From Thalassiosira profunda (taxonomy: Eukaryota; Bacillariophyta; Thalassiosirophyceae; Thalassiosirales; Thalassiosiraceae): a DNA stretch of 16,426 bases. Positions 1-7,441 of the stretch are shown here, piece after piece. The position numbers and the translations under genes are program-made. Every line of letters begins with the position of its first letter. Positions within the stretch are counted from its first letter, which is position 1. Location: NCBI GenBank assembly GCA_036939355.1, contig JALLAP010001641.1, forward strand, positions 1 to 16,426. The letters run 5' to 3'. The notes under the pieces are model-generated. The model saw nothing but the letters and a program-made list of their open reading frames with translations, was not told the DNA's origin and ran no database searches.

Positions 1-1926
1 CAATCTACCGAAAGGCGGCCGAAGAGGCGGAGGCCGTCCCCCAGGAGATGCCCGTGTTCTACTGCCCGAATTGCAAGACGGAGCAGCGCGATTTCATCAA
101 TTTTGCCACGGCGACCGGCAGCTACGAGCCGCAGGGGTATTTGGCTGTCTACTTTGCGATTTATTTGGTGTCTTCGCTGTTCGTCTTTGGTTTGGAAGAG
201 GGCTGGGCGCCCCTGGACTGCGTCTACTTCTCGGTCATCACATTAACCACAACTGGACTTGGCGATTTCGTGCCAGCCTCGGATGTGGGGAAGATTCTGT
301 GCGCGTGCTTCATCTACATTGGTGTCGCGACGATTGGTTTGTTGTTGGGTACCTTGATTGCTGGGAGCATGGACACGGCCCGTATCAAGGAAGCGAGCGA
401 GGCCCAGATCCGGGACTGTCCGAACTGCTTGCGATTGGAGAAACAAAGGCGTCGGTCCGCGGCGAGCGGGAACTTCACTTCGTTCAACATGGGAGATGGA
501 TACGACGAGCTCAAAGAGAACTTATCTTACACTTCCGGCGATGCCAGTTCGAACAATTTGGAGGATGGAAACGTCGGGTTAGACCTGTTTGAGACCGCTG
601 AAGACCCGCAGAAGAAAGCAACCGACGCCTCGGCGGTGCCAAAGCCACAGATACACACCCGGCACATGTCGATGGACATGGGAAAGCTGTTTGGGAGCGC
701 GAAACCAGCGCCACTGCGCAGAACCGGCAGCAGCGACGGACTGCCGACCACGATAGACGAGGACACTCCTCTCCTGGGCACCACGCCAAAGCGCGCGACG
801 TCAACGGGCGACGTGGGCATCATGCCGATGGAGATCAAATCCCTAGATGACTCCTACTCGTCGTCTTCGTCCAGCGCGGATTCGTTCTTTGCCAACCCCA
901 GCAAGCCCATGTCGCGGGTGAAGGCGGCAAAGTACACCATACTGACGCTGAACAAGGCGCTCATGAATTCGTCGTTCATCATTGCCGCCGGGAGCATTGG
1001 TTTCTACTTCATTGAGGGCTTGACGGCTGTGGATTCCTTTTACTGTGAGTTGCCTCGTCTCGTTTCGTTGCATCTCTGCCTTTGCAAACGCGCTCATGCC
1101 ACGTGCCATTCTCTCTGCAGTCACAACGGTTCTTCTTACCAGTGTGGGTTACGGAGACATTGTTCCAGTGACGACGCCGGGCAAGATTTTCGCGACCATT
1201 TTCGTCGTGGTTGCCGGCACAGTCCTTCTTCACAACATGACCATGATTGCATCGATTCCACTGGAGCTGCGAAAGCGGCGAATCGAGCACGCTGTTCTGG
1301 GGCAGTTCGGAGACCAGCTCACGGACGATGAATTGCGAGAACTGTCAACGGGCAGGCTGATCAATCGATTGAAGCTGGCGACAAATCGACCGGACGGGCT
1401 GGAGGAGTGCACGAGGGAGATGTTCAGTTTGGCAATGCTTGTTCGGCTGGGGCGGATTTCGGAGGAGGATGTCAAAGCCACATTTGCCGCGTTCCGAAGA
1501 CTCGACGTTGGCAACTACGGCAAGCTCAACAGCAGAACAATCATCGAAGGAGAGCTCATGCGGCGAAAGTCGATCAAAAATCTGGCCGCCATGGCAGAGC
1601 CCGAAACGGAATGGGAGCAGCCTCCTCCGCGGACTTATCCCATGTCGCCGCGGCCAGCCTACCCACAAGAAACGTACTATCCGGGTTCGCCGAATCCTTT
1701 TATGAATCCTGGAGTTCACAGAGGCGCGTCATCTGGTTCTTTGCCGTTGCGGAGGCACGGCTCGGTCGATTCCTACTATTCTCAGGGAATTGATTCTCGT
1801 GCAAGTTCCTTTGACGGTTTTGACCACGACGCGTACGAGCAGTGGGCGAGCCATTTCACTCACTACTCGCCGAGGATCAACAACAGAAAGAGCGGGCGGC
1901 GCTTTCGCTTAGAGAGACAACAATAA
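1..1926 (+). CDS. Two-pore-domain potassium channel (TPK/K2P type), 5' partial, join(1..1044,1121..1926)
   Basis: A K+-selective membrane channel with two pore units per subunit. The frame is open to the left window edge, so the true start is probably upstream; the first ATG is at 48 and residues here are counted from it (600 aa). Order: CPNC at 6-9; TM1 about 31-49; pore 1 filter TTTGLGD at 67-73; TM2 about 82-106; a second CPNC at 124-127; a Ser-rich linker of about 190 residues; TM3 about 304-324; pore 2 filter TSVGYGD at 339-345; TM4 about 353-375; then a cytosolic tail. The tail holds a degenerate EF-hand-like loop starting at D461 and a Pro/Tyr/Ser-rich end. The second pore is only complete after removal of the 76-base intron. 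The linker carries an acidic dileucine motif (EDTPLL, 238-243), which in other proteins directs sorting to vacuoles, so a vacuolar membrane site is plausible. The family call is firm; subfamily and location are inference. Confidence 0.9.
1045..1120 (+). other. Intron in the K+ channel gene
   Basis: It begins GTGAGT and ends CTCTCTGCAG. Splicing splits a Phe codon (T at 1044 plus TC at 1121-1122). It joins the frame entering the second pore helix directly to the GYGD filter. Without removal the upstream frame reads on into a low-complexity tail and loses the second pore. Confidence 0.9.
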
Positions 1927-1981
1927 TGCTACGATAACGTACTTGCTTGTCAACAACTCAAATAGCATGGGAGGTTGCCAC

Positions 1982-3142
1982 CTAATCCTCTTTTCTAGCC
2001 TTCCGCCTCGATCTACTCGAGGCTGCTGTCGCCGCTGCCGGTGCTCTTGTTGCGGTTGCAGCCGTGTCCTCCGATACCGGCTTCACGTACGGATTCGTCG
2101 CGTGCATCCACAGGCTGATGGCCGCCAATACACCGCCTGCAATCTCCTCTTTCGATATCGACTTGCTCTCGTCCAAAACGCTCTGAAAGATGCCGGAAAT
2201 GAGAATGCCAAAGATTAAAGCGAAGCCTTTTCGCACCGTCCCGGCGTGCTTGATCACCAGCCCCACCAGTATCCCGCCGGCCGCGTTGGTCACTATCGGT
2301 ACGAGGGTATACACGGTCCACTCGTCGAAGAATCCCCGTTCCCGAATCTTCCGTCCGTCCTCGCTCGTAACAAATGATGCCAGCAGGAGGAGGAGGGACG
2401 CCACGCACAATTCTATAGTGAACAGGAGCGCGTGGCGATTGCCCACCTGCAAGCTCTTTTGGGTGGTGGCTCCCGCGAGTCCCGAGAGGAAGGACGCCAC
2501 CAGGATTGGAAGGACGCCGTGCGAGAAGTGACGGGGGGACAGGGACGGCATGACGTTGGTCGATGCATTGTCGGTGCGTTCCCCGCCCATCCAATAGGAC
2601 GGGAGGAGCGCGTCCATCGGGAGCACCTTCTCCATGACCAGCGCCGCCGTCAAAAGCAACACCAGCGCCGCCATTTGCAGAGTGGATTGCCGTTTGCCCA
2701 TCAACAAATAACAGCACAGCGCGGCCGACAGCGTCTTCGTTTGATTGAGGACATTGTACGTGATCGCATCGAGGTTTTGGTAGGCAAGGAGCGAGCACAT
2801 GTTTTGGACGAGGTAGATCGTCGCCGGGAGCAACGCCAGGCGCAGCCACGAGGCGACGGTCCATCCCGCGGTAACCTCGCTCCACTTCGCCTTGCCCAAC
2901 GTCATACCCGTCGCGCCAATGACCAGCTTTGTGACCTCCTGCATGAAGATGACGGTGCTTTTGGTGATGGCTTTGGAGGTGAATCGCTGCGTCACGATGG
3001 GCTGGATGCCGAACTGAAGAGCGAGAAGGGACATGAAGAGGATGGCCTTGATGGACAGGCCGCCGCTGGACGATGTCCGTGGCTTGGTCGCCGCTGGATG
3101 GGAGGAACCGTTGGCGGCGGCGCCATTCGTCGATGTCGCCAT
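1982..3142 (-). CDS. Nucleotide-sugar transporter (UDP-GlcNAc / CMP-sialic acid transporter family)
   Basis: A 386-residue multi-pass transporter of the SLC35A-like family that exchanges cytosolic nucleotide sugars for nucleoside monophosphate across the ER or Golgi membrane. After a low-complexity N-terminus (1-28) the protein is a series of hydrophobic helices, consistent with about ten TM segments. Family landmarks are [15 protein letters not shown] at 124-138, [11 protein letters not shown] at 221-231 and [21 protein letters not shown] at about 288-308. The start is set at the ATG ending at 3142: the frame is open to 3154, but the only upstream candidate there is GTG. No intron is needed. 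The tail is Ala/Arg/Ser-rich and ends RKED, close to an ER-retrieval dilysine signal; plant ROCK1-type UDP-GlcNAc/GalNAc transporters are ER proteins, so ER residence is a reasonable guess. The substrate cannot be fixed from sequence. Its stop lies 55 bases from the convergent channel gene. Confidence 0.88.
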   Translation of the reverse strand: MATSTNGAAANGSSHPAATKPRTSSSGGLSIKAILFMSLLALQFGIQPIVTQRFTSKAITKSTVIFMQEVTKLVIGATGMTLGKAKWSEVTAGWTVASWLRLALLPATIYLVQNMCSLLAYQNLDAITYNVLNQTKTLSAALCCYLLMGKRQSTLQMAALVLLLTAALVMEKVLPMDALLPSYWMGGERTDNASTNVMPSLSPRHFSHGVLPILVASFLSGLAGATTQKSLQVGNRHALLFTIELCVASLLLLLASFVTSEDGRKIRERGFFDEWTVYTLVPIVTNAAGGILVGLVIKHAGTVRKGFALIFGILISGIFQSVLDESKSISKEEIAGGVLAAISLWMHATNPYVKPVSEDTAATATRAPAAATAASSRSRRKARKED

Positions 3143-3495
3143 GATGAGATGCACAAGTTGATGTGGACTTTGCGAGCGAGGACGAGGATGATGAGGATAC
3201 CGAGTGGATGAGCTTTGCAGCTCTGAGTTGTGCGGATGGCTCTGAAGAACAAGTGAGCCTGAGAGATGAAGGGTGTCTACGTTACTGCGCCGTGAGAAGA
3301 CGTGGGTTGCACACTTCGATGCAGCTCTCTCGTCGGTCAGCGTTCTCGTAGGAGGGTGCCATCACCATGTTGTTGTGTCTTCAGCGTTTTGATTTGTTGG
3401 GGCGGGGAGATGGAGACAAAGAGGGACGGATCGATAGACGCAGGTTCCACGCGGCGGCGCCTCTCACATCACATGCTCCAACACTCGACGCAACC
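3143..3495. promoter_or_regulatory. Divergent intergenic region (353 bases)
   Basis: It lies between the starts of the minus-strand transporter and the plus-strand secreted protein and must hold both promoters and 5' UTRs. No TATA box, clear inverted repeat or RNA gene was recognised. A frame upstream of the plus-strand start is open from an ATG at 3367, but translation from there would bury the signal peptide about 43 residues in. Confidence 0.5.
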
Positions 3496-5417
3496 ATGCC
3501 GCGCCTCCTCCCCCTCCTGGCCGCCCTGGCACCAATCCTCGCCCTTCCCCTCGCGGGGGCCTCCCACGTCGTCTCCGGCACCGACGCCCGCCTGCCCATG
3601 TCCCTCTCGACCGTCATCCAGGACCTCGAGGCCGAGGGCGCGAGCTACGTCACCACCGCCGCCTTCCTCACGTCGCGGTCGGTCCGGCGGGGGGAGAGCG
3701 AACGATTGTTGCGGAGTTTGTTCGGGGTGGAGGGCGATTCGAACGAGGAGGAGGTGCGATATGGGGTGACCACGGCGTTCGGTGAGTTGTATTGTTAGTT
3801 GGTGCATATGTACCTTGATGTGCACTGATGTGCACTTCAGTGCTGCATCGATCCTAGCGTTGCAGCTAGTTCATTTTTGCAATGAACATCTCGTCCAGCT
3901 TTTGACGCAACGCTTTGCCTTCACCGTCCGCCTCCTAACGCGTTGCAATTCGCTCGTTTCCAACATCATCAACATCCACAGGCAAAAAGCTGGCCGACTC
4001 CCCCGAGGAGGAAAACGACGACGAGGCCGGCGGGAGCGGCGTCGCCGTCGCCTGTCCCCCTTGCGCCTCCCGCCGCGGCGGCGCCACCGCCAGCGAGGTG
4101 AGCAGCACCGTCGTCGCGTGCGGGGGCACCGTCGTCTACGTCGCCGACGGCGTCGACCTCGGCCGGGGCGAGGGATTGTTCGACTATTTGGGTCCGGCGC
4201 TGGAGCGCCTCCTGGCCTTCCGGGCCGCGGCCGAGGCTAGCGAGGACGGGAGCGCCGCGGCGAAGCACCGCCCGTCCACCCTCATCGTCGTCTTCGGCGA
4301 TGCCACAAACGCGAAGGAGATGGCCGCCATGCAAAAGCAGTGGGAGTCGGCGGCCGCGCAGATGCTCCGGTCGCTCATCCAGCCCCGAGGGGCTGCCAAG
4401 GCGACCAAATTGGAGGACGTCTTCGATCGCATCGAGTACCTGACGGCGGACGAGCGGGACGTGGACATGCATTTGTGTCCGGCGGGAGGTCGGGTGTCGG
4501 CGCCCGGATCGCCGTCGTCGCGGGAACCGGCCGAGGTGGCGTCGAGCGTGTCGGACGTGGTGAACGCAGGGTTGGTTGAGAACCTGGGGCCCATGGTAGA
4601 GATGGCCGCAAAAGTGCCGGTGAAGCAGGCGTGTCCCCGCCTCACCAACCCGGTGGATTTGGCCGCCGCCCGGCGCCTGGGACCGCTCGCGCAGACGGCG
4701 TTGGCGGAGTGTTTGGAGACGGTCCGCGACGCCACCGGCGACGAGGGAACGACGCTGGTGCCGGAATTCGGGGCGCTGTGCGACGCGGCCATTCACCGCG
4801 CCCTCGACACGCTCGACGACGCGACCGGCAGTCGCCTCAAGAAGAGCCCGGTGGCGAAGCGGATCCGGGCCGACCTCGTCGAGAACCTGTACGCGGAAAT
4901 GGGCGACGTGTACGAGCTCCAGGTGGCCGCTCTGAAGGAGGCGGCCTTCGCCTCCTTCCGCGCTAAGCTGAACAAATTGCGCATCGGTCCCAACCTCCCC
5001 GATCAAATGGGCGACGCGGCCGAGAGCAGCCTGAAGGAGTTTGCGTCGGCCGTGAAGAAGCTCCGGGTGTCCCGCGCCACCGGGCTGGGATCGTGGATGA
5101 CCAACGCCGACCAAATCTCCTCGCTGCGGTCGCGGTTCGCGGAACACAATGCCGAGCGGCTCAAGGCCGCGCGGGCGTCGGGGCAGTTCAAGCCGGTGCC
5201 GCGGAAGGGGGTGACGGTGGGTTTGCACTGGCTGTTGCCCAAGCCTTTCGGAAACGATTACCGGCAGGAGCCCAAGGCGACGCGGGCGCCGGAGGATTTG
5301 GTGTACGCGCCGGCGGACGGCGTGACGGACGTGTCGGGGAACGAGATTCGGACGGGCGATTGGCGGAGGGCGGTGATCCCGGCGCCGAGCGGGAGCGAGA
5401 TGATGTACCTCAAGTAG
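3496..5417 (+). CDS. Secreted or ER-targeted protein of unknown function, join(3496..3781,3982..5417)
   Basis: The spliced product is 573 residues. The start at 3496 (CAACCATGC) is chosen because it puts a classic signal peptide at the N-terminus: Met-Pro-Arg, a Leu/Ala-rich core over residues 4-20, and a likely cut near 22. After an acidic stretch (104-110) comes a CPPC pair at 120-123, then a hydrophobic strand ending in VVYVADG. A second hydrophobic strand (LIVVFGDA) follows in a region rich in Ala and charged helices. The C-terminal part is less helical and contains LHWLLPKPFGNDYRQEP, the most distinctive segment. I do not recognise a named family. No P-loop, transmembrane anchor or HDEL/KDEL tail is visible, so secretion or an organelle reached through the ER are both open. 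Its stop is 39 bases from the convergent fusion gene. The reading frame is well supported; the function is unknown. Confidence 0.8.
3782..3981 (+). other. Intron in the secreted-protein gene
   Basis: A 200-base GTGAGT...CACAG intron. It splits a Gly codon (G at 3781 plus GC at 3982-3983), restoring the frame into the long second exon. It is more AT-rich than the flanking exons and contains a perfect tandem 10-base repeat (TGATGTGCAC twice, 3816-3835). Confidence 0.85.
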
Positions 5418-5456
5418 AGGCAAACGATGTTAAAATGGTTGCTACTCCTTCAAGTC

Positions 5457-7160
5457 CTATTTCCCTCCAAAGCACTCCGGAACTTGGTACAAGAAGACCC
5501 CTTCTCCACTTCCAGAAGTCTTCTTGCCGCTTTCATCTCCTTTGATGCACACCCTCCATCCGGGTATCTCGAAAACGTTTGAGACGATAATTGATCCGGG
5601 CCTCAGTTCCTCTTGCAACTTCTTCCCCAGCCGTTTCATGATGGGCGCAAGTCCGTACACGGCAACAACATCGTACTCGCGAAGATTAATCTTCCACAAA
5701 TCACGCATGTAGAATTGAGTGCTAGCCCAATACCCCGGAGTAAACAGTCGACGAATACTGGCAAAGCCGTGCAGGGCCGGATTGATCTCATACCCCACGG
5801 ACTTTGCAAACAGCCCTTCCCTCGCAGCGCGGAACACCAACCGACCGTCGCCTGACCCTAGGTCGGTGAACCGCAGCGATTGGTTGGACATCTTTAGTTG
5901 CAGGTGGCGCGACCGCAGGATGTGACTTCTGATAAGGCCAAACATCGTCTGCAGCTTGTTGCCAAATGTCGGTAGGTAGGGCGCCCCGCGTCGTTGCAGT
6001 ACCGGCGGGAGGCTCAAAAGCACGGCCAAGTGGGGCAGCAAAAAGGCGGCCCCGCCCAAGCCGAGCAGTATGGGGTTGTACGGCGACTCCTTCTCCGCGG
6101 CAGCGTCCTCGTCCGCATCTGTGGTCGAGCCAGAAGAACTCGTTCTCTTCATTGGCGGCGTGGAACTGGACCAGGACAGGAGATGCCGTATGTCCAATGC
6201 AGATTGTGATGCACTTTGTTTGTCAATGTGCGAGGGCGCACTTTGTTTGTCAAGGACAGCAGATTGCGACGGATCGGAATCGTGGAGTGCACACCGCGGG
6301 GCATCTTCAACAAGTCCGAGCAGTCCCAAGGAGTCCAACTCCTTCCGTTCGTCCTCCGTCATCATTGAGGGCGATTCTCCACCCTTTTCGACGCCCGCCG
6401 TGGCGAGAATGTTGCTCCACACGTCTCCTCCGCAGGAAGCGACAATCGACGCTTCATCTATTGCAGGCACATTCACATGAACCTTGATTGGTGGATCGAT
6501 TGGCGACAGCAGCTCCCGCTTCATCGACTCCGCGAACGGGGCCTTGCTCCCAAACCAGACGCTGTAGACCAGCCGCGCCAGCTCCGCCTGCAGTTTCGGC
6601 GGCAGCTCCGCGCCCACGGTCCCGAGCAGGCGTTCGTTCAGCGCCAGGCTTATGCCGCTTCCGGGAACGTATTGCAACAGGTAGCGGTCGCCAATCCTCA
6701 CATTCTGATAGAGGGAGTTGAAATGAGAGAGAAATGTTTGAATGTCCTCCGGCAGGTCGTCGATCTTCGTTCCATCCGGCAGATTCTTCTCGATGAACGT
6801 GGTCGTCGCCCAACGGAAATCGCCCGCACGCGCCGGCTTGTGGTAGTGGATAGCAAGCGTCATCGCCGTTCGTTGATTGATATCTGATGACTCGCTGCCA
6901 TTCTCATCGAACAGCACCGCGTCGTTGGTTGCTTCCGCGTCGAGGTACAGCACCGACGAGCACACGCCGAGGTAGAAGTACGAGAGATACGAGCTGCCCT
7001 TGGCGACCAGAAGAGGGTCCCCATCGGATGTCGTCGAGCTCCCAGGAGGGCCCCAATTGGCATTGGCGTCGGCTGCGGGTTCCTGCCGAGCGACGACGCG
7101 CCTCATGGCCGGGAAGGCGGCGCCGCCGACGTCGATCGTTTGGACGACTTCGCCGCCCAT
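5457..7160 (-). CDS. Chalcone-isomerase-like domain fused to FAM173/ATPSCKMT-like lysine methyltransferase
   Basis: One intronless frame of 567 residues. Residues about 5-222 match the chalcone-isomerase-like fold of the bacterial type: FPAMRRVV near the start, YQNVRIGDRYLLQYVPGSG at 151-169, a LALNERLLGTV strand, then VWFGSKAPF. Residues 223-360 are a Ser/Asp-rich linker with a duplicated DKQSA unit. A hydrophobic segment (about 363-386) and PYLPT lead into a SAM-dependent methyltransferase: motif I FTDLGSGDGR at 431-440, the acidic YEIN at 457-460, and MRDLWK at 485-490. This order (TM, short PxxPT-like stretch, DLGSGDGR, GYE-N, DLWK) is that of FAM173/ATPSCKMT proteins, which trimethylate a lysine of mitochondrial ATP synthase subunit c. 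The start is set at the ATG ending at 7160; 48 more in-frame codons reach a GTG at 7304, with a stop directly upstream. What the isomerase-like part does (lipid binding or catalysis) cannot be told by eye. Confidence 0.85.
   Translation of the reverse strand: MGGEVVQTIDVGGAAFPAMRRVVARQEPAADANANWGPPGSSTTSDGDPLLVAKGSSYLSYFYLGVCSSVLYLDAEATNDAVLFDENGSESSDINQRTAMTLAIHYHKPARAGDFRWATTTFIEKNLPDGTKIDDLPEDIQTFLSHFNSLYQNVRIGDRYLLQYVPGSGISLALNERLLGTVGAELPPKLQAELARLVYSVWFGSKAPFAESMKRELLSPIDPPIKVHVNVPAIDEASIVASCGGDVWSNILATAGVEKGGESPSMMTEDERKELDSLGLLGLVEDAPRCALHDSDPSQSAVLDKQSAPSHIDKQSASQSALDIRHLLSWSSSTPPMKRTSSSGSTTDADEDAAAEKESPYNPILLGLGGAAFLLPHLAVLLSLPPVLQRRGAPYLPTFGNKLQTMFGLIRSHILRSRHLQLKMSNQSLRFTDLGSGDGRLVFRAAREGLFAKSVGYEINPALHGFASIRRLFTPGYWASTQFYMRDLWKINLREYDVVAVYGLAPIMKRLGKKLQEELRPGSIIVSNVFEIPGWRVCIKGDESGKKTSGSGEGVFLYQVPECFGGK
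6211..6253 (-). repeat. In-frame 27-base-period repeat in the fusion linker
   Basis: GCACTTTGTTTGTCAA occurs at 6211-6226 and again at 6238-6253, a spacing of 27 bases (nine codons). On the coding (minus) strand this gives DKQSA twice. GCAGATTG also recurs on both sides (6199-6206 and 6259-6266), so the linker appears to have grown by short local duplications. Confidence 0.75.
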
Positions 7161-7309
7161 CGAAAGAGGATTTATGAGCCTTCTTGGCAGGCAGCGCCCT
7201 GCAGCGCCGTGCACGCAGGGGGACGGGGGACAGCCGCTGGGCGCTAGGCGGAGCGGACGACGACGTGGCGGAGGAGAAGAAGGTGCACAACCACCTCGCT
7301 CCACCTACC

Positions 7310-7349
7310 TAGGTACGATGTGTACGTACGTGAGTAGCTATCGTACCTA
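7310..7349. repeat. Inverted repeat in the divergent promoter
   Basis: TAGGTACGAT at 7310-7319 is the exact reverse complement of ATCGTACCTA at 7340-7349, separated by 20 bases that contain GTACGTAC. It lies roughly midway between two divergent genes, so it could be a binding site or a hairpin. No known motif is recognised. Confidence 0.55.
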
Positions 7350-7408
7350 CCTCCGTCCACACCTGACCTGTCCACACTCCACACTTCTCTCTTGACTCTT
7401 GAGCGCAG
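7330..7408 (+). other. Candidate 5' intron of the MYND gene
   Basis: GTGAGT at 7330 and a pyrimidine-containing stretch ending GCGCAG at 7408 bound a 79-base interval, close in size to the 76-base intron of the channel gene. Removal would join an ATG at 7318 (four codons) in frame to the MYND coding sequence, adding 15 residues. It may instead be a 5' UTR intron or not be spliced at all. Confidence 0.35.
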
Positions 7409-7421
7409 AGGGAGGTGGCAC

Positions 7422-7436
7422 CTTGGTGGCACCAAG
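7422..7436. repeat. Palindrome just upstream of the MYND start
   Basis: CTTGGTG (7422-7428) and CACCAAG (7430-7436) are perfect complements around a single central base, ending five bases before the ATG. GGTGGCACC also occurs twice as a direct repeat here. It could be a protein-binding site; a one-base loop makes an RNA hairpin of this exact form unlikely. Confidence 0.4.
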
Positions 7437-7441
7437 CGAAG

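Larger units (their letters stand above)
7161..7441. promoter_or_regulatory. Divergent promoter region between the fusion gene and the MYND gene
   Basis: 281 bases between the two ATGs. Near the fusion gene's start it reads CATAAATC on the minus strand, a weak TATA-like element very close to the ATG. The centre carries TACGTAC and CCTACCT motifs, an inverted repeat and a candidate intron (listed separately). Next to the MYND start is a short palindrome. Confidence 0.5.

Noticed and set aside
1045..1331. Unspliced continuation of the channel frame after 1044
   Set aside because: It gives a His/Ser/Cys-rich tail and destroys the second pore, whereas splicing gives a perfect GYGD filter.
2432..3211. 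259-codon plus-strand frame opposite the transporter
   Set aside because: Charged low-complexity shadow; the minus strand gives a multi-pass transporter with family motifs.
3969..5423. 484-codon minus-strand open frame opposite the secreted protein
   Set aside because: Arg/His/Pro-rich translation typical of the complement of GC-rich coding DNA. The sense strand has a signal peptide and a clean splice.
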